Positions 11,001 through 21,196 of a DNA stretch of 64,000 nt are shown here, one piece after another; positions within the stretch are counted from its first letter, which is position 1; every line of letters starts with the position of its first letter. The stretch lies in the NCBI GenBank assembly GCA_027919835.1, contig JANVFP010000003.1:1736001-1800000 (forward strand), written 5' to 3'. The stretch comes from Lentinula raphanica (taxonomy: Eukaryota; Basidiomycota; Agaricomycetes; Agaricales; Omphalotaceae). The notes below the pieces were generated by a model. The model ran no database searches, was not told where the DNA came from, and saw nothing but the letters and a program-made list of their open reading frames with translations. The translations under genes and the position numbers were made by a program.

Positions 11001-13054
11001 TTCCCCAACTCTTTCCCTCTGACGACGGACACCAAGCTCCGACCCAACACGGCACTCAACCAAATCATTGGGTACAACACAACCTTCCTTGACCGTCGAG
11101 AAATTGTCAAGATCCCACTAGCTGGTGCCTCGGCCGGATTGAAGACGGCGGTGGCACAGGTCGACGCGAACAGTAAACTTGGCTACGCAATTATGGACGA
11201 CGGTGTGCTTGATGCGCTGGTGGGTGATAATCTGGACTTGCATGTGTCTGGTGGGTGTGTTTTTCGCGAGTGGTATCTTATGTGTGCTCAACACACGGTT
11301 TGTATAGCATACACCAACGGATCCGATCACTTTGTGCTCAGGAATTCCAGTGTACAGTTGACTATATCGAATGGCAGGATAACGAGTTTGATCGATGTTC
11401 AACTCCAGTGAGTCTTTTGATGATCATAGTCTATAGACTATCCGTTACTGATGTACATTCCTATCTCGTGCCGTAGTCGTGAGCTTATAGCTGATGGTGC
11501 CACTGGTGGGCTGGTCATCTTTGAGGACCGACCGAACTATTGGGATGCCTGGGGTATGTCTCGTTGCTAGTCATACCGACATGCGAGACTGCTAACTAAG
11601 AGCTTACTTCTGGCAGATGTTGAAATTCACCATCTGGAAACTCCCACTCCTCTGGAGTTTATCAATGTCTCTGTCGTAGCTCATGGACCTCTGCGTGCAT
11701 CTGTTCAGGCTCAGGTTAAATACGGTCAAAGTACCATCAACGTGTTGGTTAGTGTTCTCATGCTCTGTATATCAACGGGGCTCATCCTGCTCTACTTAGA
11801 TCTCTTTGGACGCAGTCGGAGGTAAGACTGATTGAACGAGTAATTCGGGATTATCTCGTTGACTGTGATATGATGTTTTCTAGCCACTGTGAAACCAGGA
11901 TCTCGGTCTTTGTTCAGGTTCGACGCGGAAGTGGATTGGAGAGAACGACACCAGTTCCTCAAATGTAAGTGTCTATCCTCAATGTGAGCTGCAACTGCTC
12001 GAACGCTTTATCACGCACAGTCGAGCTCCCGCTGAATATCCATAACGATAACGCTTACTATGAAACTCAATTCGGTTACGTGCAACGCCCGACCCATAAA
12101 AACACTACGTGGGATATGGCCAAGGTTAGTGAGCTTACGAGGCTACATATTTTCGAATCGACTGAGTCTTCTCTCCCATTAGTTTGAAGTTTGCGGGCAC
12201 AAGGTGTGTCCATACGACGTCTTTTTCTACATATGAAATTTACAGGATCGTGCCCTAGTATGCTGACCTGAGCGAGTATGGTTACGGCCTAGCAATACTA
12301 TCAGAGTCGAAGTATGGATTTTCATGTCAGGGCAATGTTCTACGGATCTCTTTGCTGAGAGCTGCTACTGCGCCTGATGCTGAGCAGGATCAAGGTCTGT
12401 GGCTCATGTCTATTGTGTTTTATGAGTGTCGCTCATCGTCATATCCAGGCGAACATAAATTCTCCTGGGCTGTCATGCCACACAAAGGGCATTTCCTAGA
12501 ATCTGATGTTCCAATGGCGGCGTATTTGTTCAACTCGCCTATGCATGGTTAGCTTTTGACGATAAGAGCCACTATTCACCTTTTACTGATGCTTGGTTGT
12601 AGTACGTTACCTTTGCGGTGACAAGGACGCTCTCGCAGCATCCTCCGCAAACCACCCATCGTTTGCGATCCACGGAGCTCCCAATGTCTTCTTGGAAACG
12701 ATCAAACGTGGAGAATACGATGAATTCGAAACACCTTCAGAATCCGACTCAGACTCTCCTACAACTATCATCGCACGATTGTACGAAGCCTTTGGTGGAC
12801 ACGCACAGGCAACTATAGTCATCGGTGATCATTTCTCTGGTCGCGTGGCCAAGGTTGTTACGACCAATTTACTCGAGGAAGAAGAGGAAGAAGTGCAGAT
12901 CATGGATGATGAGAAATTCGGCACCAGTGTCAAGCTGAATTTCCGTGGCTTTGAGGTGAAGACGTTGAAGATAACGTTGGGAGATGGGGTTAGGGCTCCA
13001 GTTTTTCGTGCCAAGCAGCCTTCCTCGACACAAAAGTCGCTGAAGAGATTGTGA
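8042..13054 (+). CDS. AMS1: Alpha-mannosidase, glycoside hydrolase family 38 (AMS1 type)
   Basis: Zinc-dependent exo-alpha-mannosidase that trims free oligosaccharides and N-glycans. In yeast Ams1 reaches the vacuole by the Cvt/selective autophagy route, and no signal peptide is seen here, in line with that. More than twenty short introns. In order: N-terminal sandwich domain ([20 protein letters not shown]), catalytic domain with the metal motif [10 protein letters not shown] near 9270-9300 and the nucleophile motif AWLPDSFG near 9596, the [20 protein letters not shown] block around 10712-10935, then the C-terminal beta domains ending after KSLKRL at 13054. Unusual exons of 9, 9 and 19 nt (9739-9747, 10779-10787, 10843-10861) are needed to keep conserved residues. 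The domains appear complete, so the gene is probably functional. Exact borders of several exons in 8230-9200 and 11400-12350 were not fixed. Confidence 0.9.
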
Positions 13055-13421
13055 GTGCGATTGAGTCTGGATACATGGTCAAGTTCTAAAGCATATACGT
13101 TCAGAACGAAGAGGAGCAGCTGGGTAGATATCGACAGCTCTAGACTGGTTTCTAGAGACGATTAGGGTAACTCTCAAGTTCAAGTGGGCAACATTTCGAT
13201 AGGAATGTTGATAGTATCATGCCAATGTCATTGGAAGAGAGTGAGCAATGATTCTAGGGTGTTCGAGTCTGCCTCAAAAAGTTGGATCCAGATAAGACGG
13301 GAGCCAGGGTCGGGAACGTTTTTAACACGTGAAAAACCGTTACCCAGGATATCACATGAAAGTGTTATCGAATAAATGAGCGAGTCCGAGAAATTTCTTT
13401 CATCTACCACCTTCTACCACT

Positions 13422-14672
13422 ATGTCCTCTACTCAAACAGAAACGTCTACAATTCCAATGCCTTCTCCTCCTTCCACAGATCCTCCAGAATTCACAGTCA
13501 TATCCAGGATTAGCTCTATTCCTCTCATCTCTTCCTCTCTAGATATAGTCAATGGAACCTTATCTACCAACGCGTACACACGTTCGCCCTACACCAAAGC
13601 TCTGGGATTGTCCAACTCCGCGTACAAGTTCACAGAACCGCTTCAGGCTCATCTGGCTCCCTTGATCATCCGCGCAGATTCATATGCTAACTTCGCTGTG
13701 GATGCAGTACAAAAGAGGTACCCCAACGCGTTCACAGCTACGCCGGAAGACGTCATGGGCTATGTCCAGAACAGACAGAAAGATGTGGGCGAATATGTGA
13801 GGGAAAGGCGGGAAAGCGCAGGTGCGATCGCTCAGAATATTGATAAGGTCGGCTTGGCTTTGCGTATTGTGAAATTGTTTCAGACTCTTATCGCTGCTGC
13901 TGCTGTAGAAATTTACTCCGATCGTGGATTATCTAGAGGTTGCTGTCAACCGAATCGATTCCAACGCGAAGGAGAACGGTGCCCCAGGTGACAAACATGA
14001 TCAAGTTTCGCAGTACTCGCGCGCGCTCGAACTGTCAGTTCGCCTCAGAGACCAGCTTCAGTTCTATTCGAATGAACAAATGAAGCAACTCCAGGCTCAT
14101 TCTGTTCTTGTGTACGTTCTCCACCTCTAGGTCTCCACTATCAATGACTGAATCGTGCTCCATTCAGACAACGCGCCACCGAAACTGCTCGCTCTCTCGG
14201 TGCTACTGCCTCCTCGTCCCTCTCGAATGCTCAGGCCAAACTTCACGCTGTATCTGATAATATGATAGCTGAGCTAGGCAAGCTTCAAGCCCAAGCTTCC
14301 GCCCTCTCTGCCTCCCTCCAAGCTTCCGCATCACGAACTCTGAAAGACCCCGCCGCCCAGCTTCCTCCACAAATCCAACAGAGATACGCCGAACTCACGT
14401 CGGCCCTTCACGCTCAGGCTTCCACTGCCTCGGCCACGTACGCAGACCTGTCGAACAACTTGGCGTCGACGGTAACTGAGTTGCGCGGGATCATGGCGGC
14501 GGAGAATGTGTCTATGCAGGAAAAGGCGACGAGGGTGACACATGAAGTTTCGGCCAGGGTTCAGCCCTTGCTGGAGGTGCTTAATAGGACTGTTCAGCAG
14601 GCGATGGGAAGAACCGCCGCGCCTGAAACGTCCCCGCCGACTATGAATGGTGTGAATGGACACACTAGCTGA
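13422..14672 (+). CDS. Perilipin-like lipid-droplet coat protein
   Basis: Amphipathic protein expected to coat lipid droplets and limit lipolysis, like fungal Mpl1/Cap20 perilipins. The N-terminal half contains the PAT-like region (VISRISSIPLISSSLDIVNG... through repeated short amphipathic helices), then the family block KFTPIVDYLEVAVNRID, and the C-terminal half is Ala/Gln/Ser-rich helical sequence (LQAQASALSASLQASASRTL). Two introns: the first is about 55 nt (donor about 13849, acceptor TGTAG before AAATTTACTCC at 13910), placed because it restores IDK-KFTPIVDY; its donor GTCGGC is weak and GTGAAA downstream is an alternative. The second is at about 14111-14168 (GTACGT...TTCAG). It ends MNGVNGHTS at 14672. 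The N-terminal Pro/Ser tail is disordered. Confidence 0.75.
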
Positions 14673-14960
14673 TTTTACTGAGGTCGGCGATTGTTTCCAA
14701 TCTTAATTTCTTTTCTCCTCTCTGGTCTGGGATAGATTTTATAGACTGTGCTAGATTTCTCTGTAGGAATCTGTAACTCAACCGTAGCTAGTATTCATGC
14801 AACTTATGATGTTTTCTCAACGCTAAACTGTGCAGGAGCGAATGGCATTTCGGGTTTATGCCACCAAGGAAATAGACACAACCAACTTCTGTAGTGTGAC
14901 CAATCTACACACTATGCTACTGAACATAACCTTGCCACGAAAGCAAGACAAGAGAAAAAT

Positions 14961-15874
14961 TTGTGCAAGCCAAGGAGGATTTTAAGAGCGTACGCCCCCT
15001 CCCCAAAGGCCATCCGTAGTCGACTTCCGTCAATCTCCGTAGCACGACGATGTCAATATTCCTTTCCGGAACCATCAAGCTTCAGCTCATTCCACTCTCG
15101 ATGCCACTCAAAGGGCAACCCCCGCTACGGTGTGGTCCAAAAGAACCTCAAACCACAATCGTTCGCTCACCCCTGCTCCCATGTACTCCCTTCCCGGCCG
15201 AAACAACCGGTAGGTTTCCAACCACAATCGTCAGTCGAGAACCATCTCCCAAATCATCGTTCTTACTCTCGAAGAGCAGTGGAGGGACATATGAAGCCAG
15301 CAAGTCTTAACCAAGGCAGCATCTGTGGAACGTTGCCGGGATTCAGACAGTTCTTTCCATCAGAAGACGTCCAGGCTGACCGCTCTTTGACAAAGAACTC
15401 GTGTCGCATACACAATCACTCGTCTTCTTGTGCGAGCAAGCCAGTTGCGACACACCCACGCGACACCAAGCAAATTATGGGATCTTCACCAACGAAGCGG
15501 CAGCCAAGCTATGAACCACCGAACACACCAGAGTGCTAGACACAAAATCCAAATCCCCAATGGAACCCTCAGGCGACTGGAACTCACTTTCTGCACTCGA
15601 GGCTGGAAGAACCTCTATTACCACATCCCGCAGGAGAAGTAATTCACAGAAAGCGACAGTCGCCCGAACAAAGGCCCTCAGGGATCGTAGATTGAGCAGC
15701 GAATTTCCGGGCATGGTAGAAACATATAACGAGGTGCGCGGCAAGCGCTGGATCATAAGAGACCATACCGTGGGCCGAGAAAAGCGAGTGTGTACAAAAA
15801 CAAACTGGTGCGATGAAGAACGAGCAAGAGCTCTGCGGCAGAGTTCCATGACAGGTCTTCGCAGTCATACCTAG
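14961..15874 (+). CDS. Possible gene of unknown function, basic Ser/Arg-rich product
   Basis: Tentative. A plus-strand frame is open from 14961 to 15539 (Pro/Ser/Arg-rich) and a second frame from 15533 to 15874 reads MEPSGDWNSLSALEAGRTSI... then a basic, charged stretch. The second frame looks the more protein-like, but I could not join the two with a convincing intron. A reverse open frame covers the same span, so strand is not certain. No domain is recognised. If real it would converge on the small membrane-protein gene ending at 15939. Confidence 0.22.
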
Positions 15875-15938
15875 ATGAACGCCGAATCCCGATTCCAGCA
15901 AGAGCCAAGCCTTGATTAGCACCAAGACTCGCCGAGGA

Positions 15939-16480
15939 TCACTTCCCAACACGAACGATGCTGTCCGAGAACTCGACTGAGCGAGGTGGGAGCGAGCTAA
16001 TTGATTTGCGGCGATTAAACACCATAGTCGGCCTTTCTGTGATGAAAGGACGCGAGGTTGGGGGCGGATGGAGCTGTCGAGATGAACCAGGAACAATGAA
16101 CAAGGATCGTGACTCACGAAAATCGCGCTTAGGAAGCCAACCACTGAATGCACCACTACACCGAGCTAGTGCCAGAGCCAAAGAACCACTCAGCAAACAT
16201 CATCATCTGTCATGTCGGTCCAACAAGTGCGCTCTTCTGTTCGAGTCCCTTTGATGTCCATGCCAACCCAATCCACGTCCTATGAGTCCCTGATAGATAA
16301 TCATCCCTGTAGCCGTCCGAGTTTCCAATGCACGCCGGCTTCTGGACCTCTCCTCCGACCATTTTGCTCATGTCAGTACATAGACTGAAAGCAGAGAGGA
16401 TCGAAGTGGCCCACGGCAGAGGATAGACGGTCGAAATCCTGCCGGGGTTTGAACCACGACTCGCCGAATGAAACATTCAT
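15939..16480 (-). CDS. Predicted small single-pass membrane protein (unrecognised)
   Basis: Four-exon model found from splice signals: 16480-16380, 16306-16225, 16165-16118, 16073-15939. The exons sum to 366 nt, i.e. 121 residues in frame. Introns are GTACTG...TACAG, GTTGGA...CACTAG and GTGAGT...GACAG (44-73 nt). The N-terminal part (SFGESWFKPRQDFDRLSSAV) is soluble and aromatic-rich. One hydrophobic segment, LGVVVHSVVGFLSAIF, forms a membrane span, followed by a Pro/Ser/Arg tail with RRKSISS-like sites that look like kinase targets. More coding exons may lie upstream, since an open frame continues from about 16735 to 16485. No family recognised. Support is only internal consistency of frame and splice sites. 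Confidence 0.38.
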
Positions 16481-17524
16481 TGAGCCTAGTTCAGCGGAAT
16501 GAGGTCACGAAGACCCAGACTCCTAATATCCTGTATGTACGGCTTGTCCCACAAAAGGGAAGGGGCTTGTGCATGGTGAAATGGTGTGGAATCAACCAAA
16601 CAAAGTGTCTGGCACTGGAGACGTCCTTGCCGGAGTAAGATGACCAAATTCAACACTAGTGTGTCTGTCCGAGAGCCACTAGAAATCCAGGCAAAGAAGC
16701 TCCATCCAAGGCCATAGAGTGCGTAGCCATGCTCCTCTTCTCATCTGTTATCCACAAAGTCCCGCGAACGCCCTCTGGTACCAAACGCACCCTCAACACA
16801 ACACAAGTTTAAATCCCAGCTTTTCCGGTAGCGCCTTCCCTTTTTACTTTGGCCTCGTTGTAAAAAGCATGCTGAGCAGCTTTCTGTACGTCGACAAGGA
16901 AAAGAAAGGGGTCCCGAGGCGATACAGGCTGGATTTTGTTGGTGATATCAAGCTGTCGAGATGGTGCGGAGCCAGGTACTTTCCGGAGAGGCGATAGAGG
17001 ATTATGAGAAGTATCATTGCAGGCGAGTATTTCTGGTTCTTTGGAGAGCTGTGTTCGCGCGGTGGACAAGGCGAAGGACGTCCAGTGTGAAGTTTCCATA
17101 GGCACAATCTCTAATACTGTCACTCTACAGTATGATCAGAGCGCAAGCCCAGCAAGCCAAAGAAATGAAGGATATGTAGAAGTCCAAATGAACTTAGGGT
17201 TAGATATCACTTCTGGGTTAACGAGAAGTGCATCATGCGGCTGGAGGAGAAGAAGCATCAGGGTAGAACAGGTTCAGGGCGACACAGACGGGCATCTGGA
17301 GCGTTAAGGATAAAAAGAGACGCGTCTTGAAGGCATGAGAAATGGCGATTGGGTGCTGCAGAGGGTTCACCGATGGTGGTTGTCTGCAAAGAGAAGAAAA
17401 GAAATTTCGTGACTGATCGCGAATAATGAGTCACTCCACGTGCGAGTAGCGACAGGTAGCGACTCCCGTCACAGCTTGTCTTTGCACTCAGAGTTTCCTT
17501 TGAACTTTCATTCACGTTCGCGTT
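16481..17524. other. Unresolved stretch upstream of the Maf gene
   Basis: Holds short open frames on both strands without recognisable domains, including a minus-strand frame at about 16735-16485 that might be a 5' exon of the preceding membrane-protein model, and another at 17123-16809. The right end should hold the promoter of the Maf gene at 17525. A GGTTCAAACCC box near 16450 (minus) looks like a tRNA T-arm but has no matching acceptor stem. Confidence 0.35.
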
Positions 17525-18394
17525 ATGTCTCAAGAACTTTCCTCTCAACACATCCTTTCACATGCACTTCCTGTTCCAGCCATCAAGAAACTTGCTGGAA
17601 AGCGCATGGTTCTTGCCTCCAATAGCCCTAGAAGACGGGATATCCTGAAGACCATTGTGGGTGTATCATTCAGGGTATCTCTCGCCATTGATATGCACTG
17701 ATACATTGGCCTCTGCTAGTAGGGGCTTGCACCAGATATAATACCCTCTACCTTTGAAGAAGATCTTTCGCCATCATCGTTTGCGGATATACACGAGTAT
17801 CCTGTTGCCACGGCGAGTCATAAGGCGGTAGAAGTCTACGAGAGGCTAGTAGTACGTGTTTTTTGGATTTTTGATTCTGGCGCATCTCAACTGCTCAACT
17901 AGGCCGAGGATCCGGACAATGCTCCAGATCTTGTCATCGCAGCTGATACAGTAGTTCTCACTCATGCTCAGCCATCAACGTCGCAGACCGATTATACCCT
18001 TCTCCCCTCCATTGGCCAAGAATTGCTCGAGAAACCCAAGGATAAAAATGATAACTTGCGGATGCTCATGGATCTAAACGGTCAAGTTTGTGAAGTTGTT
18101 ACCGGAGTGACTATAGCATACCCGATCCTCACAGCGCCAGGATACGCGCTTCGTTCGATCGACGAGCGTTCTTTGGTTTACTTTGCCGATAACCCAAAAC
18201 ATATCCTCCAGGCGTACGTTGACTCGGGAGAAGGGCTGGATCGTGCCGGGGGCTTCGCTATCCAAGGCATGGGTGGTATCTTGGTGAGGAAGGTAGAGGG
18301 TGATTATCAGAACGTAGTCGGCTTTCCCATGGCGAGTTTTTTCAAACTCTTGGATGATTTGGTCGAGGAAGATGATGACTTCTTGAGCATGTGA
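17525..18394 (+). CDS. Maf/YhdE-family nucleotide pyrophosphatase
   Basis: House-cleaning enzyme of the Maf (septum formation inhibitor-like) family, which hydrolyses non-canonical or excess nucleoside triphosphates to monophosphates in the cytosol. Three exons; introns sit after DILKTI (GTGGGT...TAGTAG) and after VYERLV (GTACGT...ACTAG). Signature residues are present: substrate loop LASNSPRRRDIL near residues 30-41, the Glu in STFEEDL, the Asp of IAADTVV, the EKPKD block with a Lys, and GEGLDRAGGFAIQG near the C-terminus. Length of roughly 245 residues is normal for the fungal/animal ASMTL-type Maf domain. The short acidic tail DDLVEEDDDFLSM ends at 18394. Converges tail-to-tail with the S28 peptidase (59 bp apart). 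Confidence 0.85.
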
Positions 18395-18452
18395 GCTCGT
18401 CTTTCTTTTTATTCGGTATACAGTAAGGCAGGCTGTTTTTACAATATGAATC

Positions 18453-20632
18453 TCACTCGGACCTCGTTGCAAAACAAGGAAGCCACTCGTCCAATGCTAG
18501 CTGGAACAGTCCGAGTCCTGTATAGAACGGCTCCTGCGAGACAGGACTGTAAAACCCAATCGTACGAAAGTCCGAGTGGTTCGAGTCTGGAACTAGGAGG
18601 ACTCGCATATCCGAAACATGGACCATATTATCGTAAGTTATCCCAAAGAATGTTGTGGCGTTCGAGGGGACATTGCATTGGGGGACAATCACCGAAGGAT
18701 TTCTCTGAGGAGCATTTGTCTCGATTGATGCTAGACCCATTGTACGCCACGGGTCAACTAACGAAAGTGAAGGTGAGAGTGAACCGTACGAGAACTATCA
18801 CGTACATTCGCCGTTAGCAAACATGATGTTGGAAGGCTGCATATCCCACCCTCCATACTTGTTGATATTCTCTACCTGGGGCCAACTTGGAAGATGATCA
18901 GAGAACGTGTCATTGCACTGCTGCTGGAACAATTCCAACGACAAGAATGAGGACTCGATAGACAATGGGTTGTTTGGGTTACCGCGTTGATAGAAACCTG
19001 AGCATGCGTTCAACACATCGGAATGATGGAGGCAAACTTTAGCTCTTGCGCACCGTATTCAGAGCAATACTGTCTCATCCAAGACATATCCGCAACTGGG
19101 TCATCAGGGGATCCCGGAATAGAGTCGTAATCGAGTTCTGCAAGAGCGACGAGGAAAGCCTGGAAGGTATCCTCGACCCCTGTCACCGAAACGATACCAT
19201 TTTCTACAGGATCTGAGGTGAAGTTCTTGGTTTCGAGGAGGTTACAAAAAGGTAAGAGCGAAGCTGCAAAGCCATAATACTGCGTTGTTCGTAAGCATTC
19301 GACAACCGACACAGAAAACAGAGGCGCTACTTGATAAAAGTCGAGGGGGTCCATGAGAATTGAAGCAGCGTCTACGTCGCTAGTTTTGTTCGCCTGCTCT
19401 TTGGTCAATCCATCTGCACCAGTGGTGTTACCTCCCGGACCACTCAGTCGAGCTTTGAGCAGGTCAAACTTGACATCCTCTATGAGCGTAGCGTTGCTTC
19501 CTTGTAACACATTATCAACGTAACTTTGTTGAGGAGAAATCCAATGTATCACCGTTAAGAAGAAAGCGCATAGATTTGTGTGATACAGCATACCTAGTAA
19601 CTGCCACCCAGTCCGCTGAGCAATTGACAGTCAAACTTCGCTGAGCAGCCTCATAATAAGCCCACATGTCCACTTGAGCATGAACTGGTGCTGATGAAGC
19701 CCATGCGGCGAAAATCGTTTCCGGGTTGCGCTGACGCAAAAGCGCACCACGGACGCCAGGGTAAGAGCCACCTAGCCAGACCCATGGAGTCACTGACGGA
19801 TGTACCGGTAGGCTCTGTGGATCAAAAGTGTTCGCAATGGAACTGTTAGTGGTTGAATCCGTGAACGAGCTGGTGTTCTTGCTGAAAGAGTCCGCGAAGA
19901 ATACGACGTCCTGTAGGGCTTGCTCGGTGGTCAGAAATTGCCATTGTTCAGCTGTGGTATTCCTCTGATTCAAAAAGCTGAGCAGGCCTTACGCGCTATG
20001 CAGTTTTGAAGAGAATGACGTACGTTGATAGGAAAAGGCAGCGAGTCCCCGTAGTAGCGGTGTTCCCATAGGATCGCAAGACCACCATATCTCTTCGCAA
20101 GACGCATGGTTGCGGAGAGTCCGTGATACTCCTAAGTTAATGGCTGTGAACAAAGATGAAGACTATGTACAGAAATGAAATATACTTCACCTGCAGGTAG
20201 TAGGGTACCAAAGGAGCAGCATCTTGTTCGCCAGAATCGAAGACTGAACGGTGCTAAGAACGATGAGGCTGGGATGTGATCTGAAAAGAAACATACTGAA
20301 CACTGGTCCACCGGTTTCGTAGTAAGTGGCGTTTATCCAGTATCGATTTTTGAACGTCGTGACACCGTCCGCAGAAGAGTTGGCAAAGTGATCCAAGGGC
20401 ATCTGTATGTTAACAGTTTAGTAGGCCAATTTCACATAAAGTACTAAGAACTGACATCAATGAAGAGGGGTTCACTAGAATCAGGAAGAACATTGAGATC
20501 CAATACGGCATCAAACCTATCAAACATCCTCGTCCTGGGGTGAGCCCATGATGATTGGCGACTTGTAATCGCGCTAGCAGCATTTCTGAGCAAAAGTAAA
20601 GCAAGAAAAATGGGCAAGAAGTGCAGCTCCAT
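18453..20632 (-). CDS. Secreted serine peptidase, family S28
   Basis: Fungal S28 peptidase (prolyl carboxypeptidase/dipeptidyl peptidase-like alpha/beta hydrolase), expected to cut proline-containing peptides outside the cell or in acidic vesicles. Start at 20632 gives a signal peptide MELHFLPIFLALLLLRNAASA. In order: LDHFANSS near the N-terminus, the YYETGGPVF oxyanion region, EHRYYGDSLPFP-like sequence around 20040, the nucleophile motif GGSYPG near 19775, many N-glycosylation sites (NTS, NSS, NCS, NTT, NKT), and the C-terminal FDPWRTMGLASIE and NHSDF block giving the Asp/His part of the triad. Several short introns, the last being 18805-18754 (GTACGT...GTTAG), which joins SNIMFANGE to FDPWRT. 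Stop at 18453. All catalytic landmarks are present. Divergent from TRAPPC13. Confidence 0.85.
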
Positions 20633-21196
20633 AACTTCAAGGTGGCATTGCAGAAAGTTTTTCGGCTCCTTCGATTTAAAGTATGACCCTCAAGATAACA
20701 AGGGAATCTTTTTGCATATCAGTCAAGAAGATCATATAAGAAGGTCGAGCAAATCCTCATGAGTCGTACGGAGCGCGATGCTTGTGGACCGAATTTTGTC
20801 CGTTGATGAGGTGAGCTGACCATGTTCTTGTTATCAGTTTGTCTTCCTTCTTGGTTTTCTAGATAAGACACATTGAGGTTCCAACCAGCCATAGCTTTGA
20901 GCTTTGCTGGATGACCTGATTCGGCACCGAGATATTCCTCTGAGGTTTCGATAATTGGGTTCGACCACGAACTTGAACTCACATAGAGACCTGTTGAGAG
21001 AACGCGCCGAGCTTGTTTTTTTCTCGTTTCTCAGCTTTTTCAGCGTTCGTTAGCAGCAGCGGCTCTCGTGACTGATTCTGTACAATTGAGTGTTTTGCTT
21101 GAGCATAACGCGAAATGATTTGAATGGGAGTTGTGGTAGACGAAGAAATTTATGAAATAAGCGCCCATAATCTGCTCAGCTTCCTCTCATACACTC
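20633..21196. promoter_or_regulatory. Divergent promoter region, possibly with a small minus-strand gene
   Basis: Separates the S28 peptidase (minus) and TRAPPC13 (plus). Inside it, two protein-like minus-strand stretches appear: one around 21150-20990 reading NAEKAEKREKNKLGAFSQQV up to a GTGAGT donor at about 20985, and one around 20940-20820 reading AKLKAMAGWNLNVSYLENQ up to a GTCAGC donor. No in-frame start codon or clean splice between them could be found, so I do not call a gene. Confidence 0.3.

Noticed and set aside
15475..16156. Long minus-strand frames antisense to the possible gene at 14961-15874
   Set aside because: Neither shows a domain or good start; the left part is the mirror of a more protein-like plus frame and the right part overlaps the splice-supported membrane-protein exons in another phase.
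16430..16500. tRNA-like T-arm (GGTTCAAACCCC) on the minus strand
   Set aside because: No complementary acceptor stem, D-arm or anticodon arm at the right distance; it lies inside the first exon of the small membrane-protein model.
18560..18600. Possible tRNA (GGTTCGAGTC box) on the plus strand
   Set aside because: The other strand here encodes the conserved C-terminus of the S28 peptidase (VPDSNHSDF), and no cloverleaf can be drawn.
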